Origin: JBJHCA01 sp050485785
Lineage (GTDB): Bacteria; Bacteroidota; Bacteroidia; Chitinophagales; Saprospiraceae
Assembly: GCA_050485785.1 (NCBI GenBank)
Contig: JBJHCA010000056.1
Coordinates: 1-21,942, forward strand
Direction: 5' to 3'
DNA: 21,942 nt
Part shown: positions 7,733-15,214 of the stretch, in pieces
Position numbering within the stretch: position 1 is the first letter of the stretch
Layout of the letters: every line of letters begins with the position of its first letter
Notes under the pieces: model-generated
Told to the model about the DNA's origin: nothing
The model's database searches: none
Seen by the model: only the letters and a program-made list of their open reading frames with translations
Made by a program: the position numbers and the translations under genes

Positions 7733-10700
7733 GGAATGTTGGAAACCACAATCTTGCTGTTATAAATAATGGTGTCCGTTTGCCCTTTTTTGGGGTAACG
7801 CATTTTTTCTACGGTAAAGAAACCGCTGCTTTCTCCCGTTACCTGCACACCCGCATAAGGCGGCACACTTTCGTAATGGATATGCAATTCAGCCAATGCC
7901 CGACCTGCTTTGCTGAACTTCCAAAAATCCCGAACATCTTCAACCAAGGGAATGCGGGGCAACATTTTCTTTAAATCATTGGCAAAGGCGGTGCGGTAAT
8001 CGGGGCTGTGCAAAATACCATACACATAGTAGAAAATATCTTCCTTTCCTACGTTTTTGCCATAGACCTTTTTGGCTCTTTCTAAAATGAAATCTGAAAC
8101 TCCATCTCTTCGGATGTATTCACTATCTCCTGCTGCATCAAAAAGGCTGGGGCTGTTTTTTTGGCGTTCTTCGTAATAGTAGAGTGGAAATGCTTGTGAG
8201 TTAAATACTGTCTGGAAATCTGGCACGTGCTCAGTAATAATCACGGAAAACCCTTTATTGGAACCTGTGTTACTTAACGTGATTAATCTATTGCTTGATT
8301 TTGGTTTGAATAAATTTGAAATTCTTGACTTCTCTTCAATTAATGCTTCATCAAAATATAGGTTTTGTTTGCAAAAGGGTCTGTAAAAACCCGTAGTAAG
8401 CTTTGATTCAGAAAAACTTAATCTTGTCTTTCTATCTAAATATTTACGCAATCCCCTTGACCAACTTATGAAGTCAGGGTTATTCACATTTTTCGAGCTT
8501 GAATCGATTCCTTTTTCAACACATGAATTATAAAAATCAATTGTTTTGCGGATGCTTTTTGATAGTTCGCCTTTTGAGAAATTATAAACCCATGCATCTC
8601 TACTTGTTACTATTCCATTTGAATAAACTGGATTAAAATATTCCTTTCCTTCACTGTTTTTCTTTTCGCCCATAGGAATGAAGGTATCAAACACATCATT
8701 CCGTTGGTTGAGCCAATCGCCTTCGGCATTGGGTTCAAGGGTTTTCCAAGACATTGCAGGATTTGCCACGGTTTGGAATTTCGCAATCTTGGCTAACTTT
8801 TCTTCACGGCTTAGGTAATCGCCAATGTCATGGTAATAGATGGAGGCTTTTTCCTTACCCCCCGCCCTCTCCTTCAGAGAGGGAGCCTTTGGTTTTTTCA
8901 CCAATAGCGTGATGGCAATCGGAGTACGTGAGCCCGAACCAAAAATTTTACCGCCTTCTTTTCTACTTAATTCCCCACTGGTGCGTTGGTTGCCCCGAAG
9001 ATTAAAAACCCAAATGCTCGAAAATTCTTTTTCCAATGATTTTCGGAAACCGTCCGTACTGTTCCCATCTAACCAGGCTCCATTGCTCACGAAGGCAATG
9101 ATGCCGCCATGCTGGGGGTCTAAACGGTCGGTACTCCATCGAAAGGCTTTGATGTAAGCATCATACAAAGATTTGTTCAGTCCTGCGGAAGATAGCTTTG
9201 CGTAGGTTTTGGCAATGTCGCTATCTAATTTCTCGTATTTCTGATTTTGAGCATTGTCATTGGCAGATTTCTGACCGATTGAGTAGGGCGGATTTCCCAT
9301 AATTACCCGCAAAGGGGCTTTCTTTTGTCTGGCTACTCTTGCCGAGTTTTGCGGAAACATTTCAGAGAATAGTTTTTGGCTTTCGTCTGTTTCGCCTAAT
9401 TGGAACGTGTCGGTGAGGACGATGCCTTCGAAGGGGGTGTACTCCTCACCCCCCGGCCCCCTCTCCTTTGTGGAGAGGGGGGGAATTGCTTCGATTGCAA
9501 TTTTCTTTAATACTTGTGAGGTTTTTCTCAAGACTTCTTCATTGGTAAAGCGAATTATCCTTATACCATATTGACTGATTACTTCTGTTCTCAGTTTATC
9601 ATATTCTTGTTGGTCTTGGGTGGAATGATAACCTCCATCTATTTCAACCCCAAGCTTTGCTTGAGCACAATAGAAATCGAGAATGAAATTTACTTTTAAA
9701 GGGTGCTGTCTCCTGAACTTAAGGTTGGCAAGTTGCCTGTTTCTTAAAAGTTGCCAAAGTAATTCCTCTGCCTCGGTTTGATTCTTGCGCAATTCCCGAG
9801 CATATTCTAACAGCATGGTCGGAAGATTATGTTCTACAGTGGGCATACTCCCCTCTCCATTTTGGAGAGAGGTTGGGGGTGAGGAAGAAACCACCAAATC
9901 ATGATAAGCATTTTCAATATTTACGGCAGCGATGTAATACGCCAAAAGCACAATTTCGTTGGCATGCAATTCGTGACGGTATTTCCGTTCTAAATCGTCT
10001 TGCTTAATCAATCCACTTTGTAACAGTTGTGTCATGAAAGTTCCCGTACCTGTGAAAGGATCGAGTACATGGATGTTTTCATCTGAAATGCTGCGGTTAA
10101 ATTCTTTCTTTAAAACATCATCTACTGAGTGGATAATGAAGTCCACCACTTCTAAAGGCGTATAAACAATACCCAACTGCTCCACCATTTTCGGAAAAGC
10201 AGCTTTGAAGAAGTTGTCGTACAGTCGGATGATGATTTCTTGCTTGCCTTTGGCATTGTCAATACCCGAAACATTTCGTTTTACGAAAGCATAAAACTTT
10301 TGAAGTGATTCCGATTCTTCTACCAAAGTTTGCGGTTCCAATTCATCCAACATGCGTTGCATGGAAACCGAAACAGCATTGTGTTTTACGAAAGAATACC
10401 CTTCAAACAAGGCTTCAAAAATAGGTTGGGTAATGATGTGTTGCGCCAACATTTCAACCGCCTGTGCTACAGAAATACTTGGGTTGATGTTTTTCTGTAA
10501 TCCGGTCAGAAAATTGTCAAACGCCTTGCGTTGTTCGGTTTTGGTTTCAATCAGATACCTGATGCGCTCAATTTGCCGTTCGGCAATAATGGCTACATCT
10601 TTGGCCCATTGTTCCCAATACCTGCGGTCACCAACCTTAAGCACCATGCGCGCAAACACCACATTTTGCAGTTGCTCAAACTGCAATGCCATTTGTCGCC

Positions 10701-12795
10701 CAATGTCTTTGCTGGCTTCAAAAGGTACTTCATTTTCATTCCAGGCTTGTGGATTACCATATTCATCAAAGGAATATTCCGGGCGACCCACCAAAATATT
10801 GTTGGGCCTTTTGCGATTCAGTTCAATTTTATTTACGGTAGCATTGAAGCGGTCGTCATGTGCACGCAAGGCGTTGAGCACCGTCCAAACTACTTTGTAG
10901 CGTTCGTTATCGTCAAGGGCTTTTTCTGCTTCAACATCAGAAGGAACAACCACGGGAATAATGATGTAACCAAAATTTTTGCCCGGCGATTTACGCATCA
11001 CACGCCCAACAGATTGAACCACATCAACCTGCGAGTTTCGGGCAGAAAGAAAAAGCACGGAATCCAAAGAAGGAACGTCCACGCCTTCACTCAAACAGCG
11101 AACATTGGTCAGAATTCTACATTCATTGTCGGTGGTTTCTGCTTTCAACCAACCCAACAAATCATCACGATGCGGGGCGGACATGGTTCCGTCAATATGC
11201 TTCGAGGCCACCGAAACCATGTGTTCTTTTTTCTCTACGGGCAAAGAATCCAAATAGGCTTCTGTTGCCGTGTTGTAAGTGGCGGTGATTTTTTTTGAAA
11301 CGGCAATGCTCTGACAAAAGGCAACCCCCCTGCGCATTGGGTCGGGGTCACTTTCTTTGGTTACGCCTTGGTCGCCCAAAAACTGTTTGGATAATGCGTT
11401 AATTGTGCCAATAATTTTAGACGCATCATCTGTATTGATTTCTGTTTCCTTATCGGCAATCATGCGTTGTACGGCAGGGGGAACATCTTTGTCGTTCAGG
11501 GTAAGAATCAACACTTTGTAATCGGTGAGCAAATCCCGTTCAACCGCTTCACCAAAACCAATGCGGTAAATTTCTTCGCCATACAAAGCCAAATCATCCA
11601 TTGAACACAAAACAGCTTCCGATTGAGCAGCTTTACTTTTTATGTCGTCACTGTAAAGTCGGGGCGTTGCTGTCATGTACAGCCTTTTCTTCGCTTTGAT
11701 GAACTCAGGGTCATGCACTTTGGTAAATGCAGATTCATCTTCGTCAGCAAGCGTTACACCTGTAGTTCGGTGGGCTTCATCACAAATGATTAAGTCAAAC
11801 TCTTTAAAGCCATTTTTGAGCAATACTTTCTGTGCTCTTGATATTACTTCAATGGATTGATAGGTCGAAAAAACGACCGTCATTCCGGGCAGTCCTTTAT
11901 CTTTTATCTGTTGAAACTGATGCAGAATATTATCGGTGTTGGTAGAAGCGGGCAAAGCCAAATCCACTACGCTGAACGTGTCAGTGTCTTCGTTTTTGGT
12001 TTTCTTCTTTGAAATTTCAGGGTCAGAACAAATGCAGATTGCGTTGATGGGTTCGTTGGCATCCGTACTCCATTCACGCAGGGTTTGTCCCAAAAGGGCG
12101 ATACTTGGTACAAGGAATAAAATCAAACCTTTTCCATCGGTTTCATTTTCGGCAATGCGCAAAGCGGTGAATGTTTTACCCGTTCCGCAAGCCATGATGA
12201 GTTTACCACGGTCAGCCGCTTTAAAATGGTCATGTGTTTTGGTAAGTGCTTCGGTTTGATGGTTGCGAAGTGTTTTCTTTGGAGTTCGTGATTCTTCACC
12301 GTGGATGCCTTGCTCTAATTTATCCCAATCTACGGGAGCTTCTATCAGGTCAAAAAGATTGATTCTTGTAACAGGTGGATTTTGGTTGCGAATGGCTTCC
12401 GTTGCATTTGGCCCCCATTTGTTGGTTGTCGAAATCCAAAGTCTGTGAGCAAACTTCGTTGATTGAAGATTTTCATTAAGGAAACTTCTACCCGAGGTTG
12501 TGATGAAACTGTCAACAGCAGGTTTGTCAATGGTGGAATCTTCCTGAAAGCATTTGCATTGAATAGCCCAATAGTCGCCTTCATGTGTCAGTGCAACTAA
12601 GTCAATACCTGTGTCGCCACCACCTAAGTCTAATTTCCCCGGGAATTCATTCCAAAGCCAAACATGCTTAAACAGGAAAGCATATTTTGGGTCGGTCAGT
12701 AAATAAGTTTGCATCAACCTTTCAAAGCGGTTGCCTTTATCACGCTCCGAAAAGGCTATTTTTCTATATTTATCTAGTATCTTTTGAAAACTCAT
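7480..12795 (-). CDS. Type ISP-like single-chain restriction-modification enzyme, with nested DUF559 domain
   Basis: The 1771-residue protein has the domain order of type ISP enzymes such as LlaGI and LlaBIII. An Mrr-like nuclease comes first (about 1-110; Asp65 in TGIDLV and QCK at 79-81). A superfamily 2 helicase follows, with Walker A ACGTGKT 202-208, DEAH 339-342, TEGVDVP-like EGVDVP near 570 and QSVGRVMR near 594-601. A helical coupler precedes the gamma-type N6-adenine methyltransferase, with motif I VLDPFTGTGTF at 910-920 and NPPY at 1168-1171. A target-recognition and tail region ends the chain. Known enzymes translocate DNA and cut when two converge; one strand of each site is methylated. 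Residues about 971-1117, between AYHDL and YTPFEGIVL, are a foreign 147-residue insert; without it the length is about 1620, near the 1578 of LlaGI. The ATG overlaps the XRE regulator stop by 4 bp. Whether the enzyme still methylates is unknown. Confidence 0.93.
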   Translation of the reverse strand: MSFQKILDKYRKIAFSERDKGNRFERLMQTYLLTDPKYAFLFKHVWLWNEFPGKLDLGGGDTGIDLVALTHEGDYWAIQCKCFQEDSTIDKPAVDSFITTSGRSFLNENLQSTKFAHRLWISTTNKWGPNATEAIRNQNPPVTRINLFDLIEAPVDWDKLEQGIHGEESRTPKKTLRNHQTEALTKTHDHFKAADRGKLIMACGTGKTFTALRIAENETDGKGLILFLVPSIALLGQTLREWSTDANEPINAICICSDPEISKKKTKNEDTDTFSVVDLALPASTNTDNILHQFQQIKDKGLPGMTVVFSTYQSIEVISRAQKVLLKNGFKEFDLIICDEAHRTTGVTLADEDESAFTKVHDPEFIKAKKRLYMTATPRLYSDDIKSKAAQSEAVLCSMDDLALYGEEIYRIGFGEAVERDLLTDYKVLILTLNDKDVPPAVQRMIADKETEINTDDASKIIGTINALSKQFLGDQGVTKESDPDPMRRGVAFCQSIAVSKKITATYNTATEAYLDSLPVEKKEHMVSVASKHIDGTMSAPHRDDLLGWLKAETTDNECRILTNVRCLSEGVDVPSLDSVLFLSARNSQVDVVQSVGRVMRKSPGKNFGYIIIPVVVPSDVEAEKALDDNERYKVVWTVLNALRAHDDRFNATVNKIELNRKRPNNILVGRPEYSFDEYGNPQAWNENEVPFEASKDIGRQMALQFEQLQNVVFARMVLKVGDRRYWEQWAKDVAIIAERQIERIRYLIETKTEQRKAFDNFLTGLQKNINPSISVAQAVEMLAQHIITQPIFEALFEGYSFVKHNAVSVSMQRMLDELEPQTLVEESESLQKFYAFVKRNVSGIDNAKGKQEIIIRLYDNFFKAAFPKMVEQLGIVYTPLEVVDFIIHSVDDVLKKEFNRSISDENIHVLDPFTGTGTFMTQLLQSGLIKQDDLERKYRHELHANEIVLLAYYIAAVNIENAYHDLVVSSSPPTSLQNGEGSMPTVEHNLPTMLLEYARELRKNQTEAEELLWQLLRNRQLANLKFRRQHPLKVNFILDFYCAQAKLGVEIDGGYHSTQDQQEYDKLRTEVISQYGIRIIRFTNEEVLRKTSQVLKKIAIEAIPPLSTKERGPGGEEYTPFEGIVLTDTFQLGETDESQKLFSEMFPQNSARVARQKKAPLRVIMGNPPYSIGQKSANDNAQNQKYEKLDSDIAKTYAKLSSAGLNKSLYDAYIKAFRWSTDRLDPQHGGIIAFVSNGAWLDGNSTDGFRKSLEKEFSSIWVFNLRGNQRTSGELSRKEGGKIFGSGSRTPIAITLLVKKPKAPSLKERAGGKEKASIYYHDIGDYLSREEKLAKIAKFQTVANPAMSWKTLEPNAEGDWLNQRNDVFDTFIPMGEKKNSEGKEYFNPVYSNGIVTSRDAWVYNFSKGELSKSIRKTIDFYNSCVEKGIDSSSKNVNNPDFISWSRGLRKYLDRKTRLSFSESKLTTGFYRPFCKQNLYFDEALIEEKSRISNLFKPKSSNRLITLSNTGSNKGFSVIITEHVPDFQTVFNSQAFPLYYYEERQKNSPSLFDAAGDSEYIRRDGVSDFILERAKKVYGKNVGKEDIFYYVYGILHSPDYRTAFANDLKKMLPRIPLVEDVRDFWKFSKAGRALAELHIHYESVPPYAGVQVTGESSGFFTVEKMRYPKKGQTDTIIYNSKIVVSNIPAKAYEYVVNGKSAIDWIMERYQVKIDKKSGIKNDPNNWAEEVGNPRYILDLLLSVINVSVQTVEIVEGLPKLEFETATELTEK
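8854..8885. repeat. Solitary REP-like palindrome inside coding sequence
   Basis: A run of CTTACCCCCC is followed by a perfect 7-bp stem, CCCTCTC (8865-8871) and GAGAGGG (8877-8883), with a 5-base loop. It matches the hairpin units at both ends of the 9444-9884 element, in the same orientation as the left one. It is translated in frame as APSLKERAGGKE between VKKPK and ASIYYHDIGDY of the enzyme, and so adds roughly ten residues to the recognition region. Confidence 0.75.
9445..9483. repeat. Left hairpin end of DUF559 element
   Basis: This is a perfect 10-bp stem, CCCCCTCTCC at 9457-9466 and GGAGAGGGGG at 9472-9481, with the loop TTTGT. The run CTCACCCCCCGG precedes it. On the minus strand it is translated as PPLSTKERGPGGE. 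It is inverted relative to the hairpin at 9848-9884. Confidence 0.85.
9848..9884. repeat. Right hairpin end of DUF559 element
   Basis: The stem is CTCTCCA (9853-9859) and TGGAGAG (9863-9869), with a TTT loop, followed by GTTGGGGGTGAGG. The reverse complement reads CCTCACCCCC, then four bases that differ from the left copy, then the same CTCTCC-loop-GGAGAGGGG unit. It is translated on the minus strand as SSPPTSLQNGEGSMP. Confidence 0.82.
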
Positions 12796-12980
12796 TTGCT
12801 TGTTTTGTCATTTTTTATTTCAACCAACAACTCTTTTACTTCCACCTCTAAGATTTTTGCAATCGCATAAAGTACCTCCAATCTAGGCTGATGCCTGTTC
12901 TGCACATAGCCGTTCACCATGTTGTAGCTCTTTCCCAGTTTCTCTGCCAACCAGGTCTGTTTTATGCCTTTTTTTTTCAA
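12792..12980 (-). CDS. Small XRE-family regulator of the restriction operon
   Basis: The 62-residue frame starts at a TTG at 12980 and is almost entirely a helix-turn-helix (GIKQTWLAEKLGKSYNMVNGYVQNRHQPRLEVLYAIAKIL), with a short acidic-basic tail. It probably binds the operon promoter and times expression of the enzyme, as small XRE controller proteins do for other restriction systems. Its TGA overlaps the enzyme ATG by 4 bp. The start is odd. An ATG at 13002 opens MNRIKEVLEKK, the N terminus I would expect, but it is one base out of frame because of the nine-A tract just inside the gene. With eight A residues it would read through as MNRIKEVLEKKGIKQTWLA. The present sequence therefore needs the TTG start, slippage, or a correction. 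Confidence 0.8.
   Translation of the reverse strand: MKKKGIKQTWLAEKLGKSYNMVNGYVQNRHQPRLEVLYAIAKILEVEVKELLVEIKNDKTSK
12969..12977 (-). repeat. Nine-base A homopolymer at the start of the XRE regulator gene
   Basis: Nine T bases on the plus strand are nine A bases in the coding strand. The tract separates the ATG-13002 frame from the helix-turn-helix frame; losing one A would join them. It is a candidate slippage or phase-variation site, or a sequencing error. Confidence 0.7.
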
Positions 12981-13426
12981 GTACTTCCTTTATTCGGTTC
13001 ATGTAGAGATAAGTTTAGGAAGCCAAGATAGTCCAAAACTTCCTTTTATCTCATTCTTCAATATGCTATTCGTTCGTTTCCTTGATGGCCTGTCCGTGCG
13101 CTGGCAATAAAATGGCTCATTTGCGGGTCGATTCTTTGGATGTGCCCCAACAAAGAGATATGAAAGAAGACAAGGTAGAAGTCAGCCTTCAAACCCCTGA
13201 TAGTTAACCAGGAAATTCGTATCAAAATTCGCCTTTTGCCGGGAGATACACTTCTATTGTTTTTAATCCTGGCAGATAAGAACTTATGTCCTCTACTTCT
13301 CCATTTTAAACTATTGAGGTGTTTTCATGAAAAGACTATACATTTGACCAAATTGAGTTTAATATTATGCATTGGGTCATTTACAGAGCAGGTTAAGAGG
13401 TTTTTAAATTTTACAATGGCTGGGAA
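12981..13426. other. Divergent intergenic region between restriction operon and HNH gene
   Basis: This 446-bp stretch should hold the promoter of the minus-strand restriction operon and possibly that of the HNH gene. The only near match to TAnnTTTG on the minus strand that I found is TATCTTGG, at about 13033-13026, and it is not convincing. A 73-codon frame at 13236-13457 resembles no family I know and overlaps the HNH gene in another frame. The HNH frame itself stays open upstream to a TAA at 13394, so this region may contain remains of a longer HNH gene. Confidence 0.4.
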
Positions 13427-13927
13427 GTGTTACCTTTCAAAAGCGAGCAACTGTTAGCCCAATTCCAAAACTCAACAGTCGAAAAAATCAATGACATTCC
13501 TGAATTTGAATTGCCCAAAGATGGCAGTGAAAGAGAGAGAATTGTCAAAGTTCGAGTTAACCAATCTTTTTTTAGAAGTACTGTGTTAGCTGCCTACAAT
13601 ACTACTTGCTGTATTACGGGAATTATGCAATCTGAGCTTTTGATTGCAGGTCATATTCGACCTTGGGGAGTTGACGAGAAAAACAGGTTGAATCCTCGTA
13701 ATGGACTTGCGATAAATGCTTTGCACGACAAGGCATTTGAGTCAGGACTCATAACCATTACCCCAGATTACAAAGTAAAAGTATCATCATTGTTGCTCAG
13801 AACAAAATTACCTCCAAATTTTGATTTTTTTAAGAAGTTTCACAATCTTGAAATCAAGCTACCTTCACGATTTTTACCTGACCCGACATTCTTAGAATAC
13901 CACAATCAAGAACGATTTAAAGAGTAA
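13427..13927 (+). CDS. HNH endonuclease-like protein, possibly 5'-truncated
   Basis: The 166-residue frame opens at a GTG. It has an HNH_2-type nuclease core: CCITGI (Cys61-Cys62), AGHIRPW (His76), RLNPRNGLAINALHDKAFE (Asn89 to Asp101), then GLITITPDYKVKVS. Many relatives are about 250-330 residues long, with a variable N-terminal domain that senses or binds DNA. Here only the C-terminal half is present, and the frame stays open for ten codons upstream of the GTG (13397-13426, EVFKFYNGWE), which suggests 5' loss. Its role may be restriction of invading DNA, given its place beside the restriction operon. A small gene follows after 4 bp. Confidence is good for the HNH fold and low for activity. 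Confidence 0.75.
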   Translation: MLPFKSEQLLAQFQNSTVEKINDIPEFELPKDGSERERIVKVRVNQSFFRSTVLAAYNTTCCITGIMQSELLIAGHIRPWGVDEKNRLNPRNGLAINALHDKAFESGLITITPDYKVKVSSLLLRTKLPPNFDFFKKFHNLEIKLPSRFLPDPTFLEYHNQERFKE

Positions 13928-13931
13928 AAGT

Positions 13932-14147
13932 ATGAATGAGAAACTCTTAGAAACTATTGCAGATATCTCCTATTGTGCCGGGCAGCGTGGCTTTTTTTCC
14001 GGTGATTCAAGAGCCGACGTTTCAGCGTTCATTTGGTGGGCTATTGAGTTTGAAAATCTTTACAAAAACACAAACTGGGATCAAGAAGATAATGCACAAG
14101 CAGTCGAAGCCTATGCAATGGATAAACTATTATGTGCAGCTTCTTAA
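13932..14147 (+). CDS. Small acidic hypothetical protein next to HNH gene
   Basis: The 71-residue protein (MNEKLLETIADISYCAG, SADVSAF-like region, FIWWAIEFENLYKN, AYAMDKLLCAAS) has no signal peptide or membrane segment and is mildly acidic with aromatic residues in the middle. I do not recognise the family. The ATG lies 4 bp after the HNH stop, so the two are very likely co-transcribed and translationally coupled. A partner, inhibitor or accessory role for the nuclease is possible but only inferred from position. Confidence 0.6.
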   Translation: MNEKLLETIADISYCAGQRGFFSGDSRADVSAFIWWAIEFENLYKNTNWDQEDNAQAVEAYAMDKLLCAAS

Positions 14148-14342
14148 AACGGTGTATCATTGGCAAATTGAGCATATTGACTAAAAATCGCCATATAAGA
14201 ATTGCCCTTTAATTTTAATGGTTTTTCAGAAAGGTAATTAACCAAAACCGGGAAATAATCCCTCCCATTCGCCCCTCCCCTTCCCCGTTCGTCCCATATA
14301 CATTCCCGCATACCACAAACCGTGCAGCTGGCCACTACAGCC

Positions 14343-14373
14343 TTGTGTAAGGTGCTGAGGTGCCCCACCTTTG
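14343..14373 (+). promoter_or_regulatory. Putative Bacteroidetes promoter for DUF2306-like gene
   Basis: TTG at 14343-14345 (-33) is separated by 20 bp from CACCTTTG at 14366-14373, one mismatch from TAnnTTTG. Transcription would start near 14380, about 20 bases before the ATG at 14399. This excludes the longer frame that opens at 14360. Confidence 0.45.
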
Positions 14374-14398
14374 GTGCATCAATAAAAATTCACATACC

Positions 14399-15214
14399 AT
14401 GGAAGCACTGTACATTTTGGCATTGGCAGTTCACATTATTTCGGGATTTGGGGCACTGGTAAGTGGGCTGGTGGCCATCCTTTCCCGCAAAGGCCAAAAA
14501 ACACACGGTGCATGGGGAAGATACTTCTTCCTCAGCATGGTGGCCGTTTGCGGTTCTGCCGTATTGATTACGTTTATTAAGAGTAACACCTTTCTGTTTC
14601 ACATCGGCGTATTTTCCTTTTTTATGGTATTCAGTGGTTACCGCGCTATAAAAAACAAATGCCTCAAGCCTCATGTCGTGGATTGGATGGTGGTAGTTAT
14701 AGGTCTGTTCAACGGGCTGGCTATGGTCTGGTCTGCGAAACTTGTACTGATGATTTTTGGGATGATTGGCAGCTACCTGGCTCTTGCGGATGTAAGACTC
14801 TATTACCGGGTACTCAACCACAAAGAGGTATCCAAAACACAATGGCTGGTGCGGCATATTGGCATGATGCTGGGTACCTACATAGCGGCATCCACAGCTT
14901 TTATAGTTGTTAACATTACTGTGCCGCAATATCCCTGGCTTCCCTGGCTGGTTCCCACATTTATTGGTACGCCCCTCATCGTGTACTGGACAATACGGCA
15001 CACACAGGTGCTGGCAACCATAGCTACGGTGATCGCCGTTTTCTCCATGGCAGAGGCTCAGCCCTACATTGAGGAAGGTCAGACCCGGCATCGGTTTGCA
15101 CAACTCAATATCGGCGCTGAGCAGAGAGTGTTTATGGGTTCACAAGCCACATCACACGCCATTCAACCTAAACCTTCTGCTCTACCAAAGCAGCCTCCTT
15201 CAGTACCCGCTTAA
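14399..15214 (+). CDS. Multi-pass membrane protein, DUF2306-like, with unusual C-terminal tail
   Basis: Starting from the ATG at 14399, the product has 271 residues. It shows about seven hydrophobic segments (for example ILALAVHIISGFGALVSGLV, FFLSMVAVCGSAVLITFI, WMVVVIGLFNGLAMVW) and fits the DUF2306-type predicted membrane proteins, whose function is not established. The tail is unlike a membrane protein. After a last hydrophobic stretch (ATIATVIAVFSMAEAQ) that looks like a signal peptide, it continues PYIEEGQTRHRFAQLNIGAEQ and ends in a proline-rich run, PKPSALPKQPPSVPA. This may be a gene fused to the start of a secreted protein and then cut off. The last 47 bp overlap the convergent TVP38 gene, which supports a damaged or remodelled 3' end. 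Confidence 0.8.
   Translation: MEALYILALAVHIISGFGALVSGLVAILSRKGQKTHGAWGRYFFLSMVAVCGSAVLITFIKSNTFLFHIGVFSFFMVFSGYRAIKNKCLKPHVVDWMVVVIGLFNGLAMVWSAKLVLMIFGMIGSYLALADVRLYYRVLNHKEVSKTQWLVRHIGMMLGTYIAASTAFIVVNITVPQYPWLPWLVPTFIGTPLIVYWTIRHTQVLATIATVIAVFSMAEAQPYIEEGQTRHRFAQLNIGAEQRVFMGSQATSHAIQPKPSALPKQPPSVPA

Larger units (their letters stand above)
9444..9884 (-). mobile_element. In-frame DUF559 nuclease element with terminal inverted repeats
   Basis: The block is 441 bp, exactly 147 codons. Its outer ends form a perfect 10-bp inverted repeat: CCTCACCCCC at 9444-9453 and GGGGGTGAGG at 9875-9884. Inside each end lies a GC-rich hairpin, described separately. The interior encodes a DUF559 domain of about 105 residues (enzyme residues 995-1100): TEAEELLWQLLRNRQL, KFRRQHPL, Asp1040 in FILDFYC, and Glu1051/Asp1053/His1057 in VEIDGGYH, then IRIIRFTNEEVL. 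DUF559 proteins are Vsr-like PD-(D/E)XK-superfamily relatives. No stop codon occurs, so the domain is fused within the host methyltransferase. A Met codon at 9846-9844 sits just after GGAGAGGGGAG, so internal initiation is possible. I see no clear target-site duplication. Confidence 0.8.

Noticed and set aside
9438..9890. An intein or group II intron explanation for the interrupted methyltransferase
   Set aside because: The insert lacks intein splice-junction residues such as a Cys/Ser start and a His-Asn end, and it has no reverse transcriptase or intron structure. The frame is continuous and the ends are hairpins.
10531..11298. A 255-codon plus-strand frame opposite the helicase domain, plus another at 10352-10900
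   Set aside because: They are antisense shadows of the restriction enzyme gene, whose helicase motifs are unmistakable in the minus-strand frame. Neither contains a recognisable domain.
13236..13457. A 73-codon plus-strand frame before the HNH gene
   Set aside because: It overlaps the HNH frame in a different phase and has an unconvincing hydrophobic and Lys-rich composition.
14390..15103. A 237-codon minus-strand frame rich in His, Cys and Asn
   Set aside because: It is an antisense shadow of the DUF2306-like membrane protein gene; the composition is an artefact and there is no motif.
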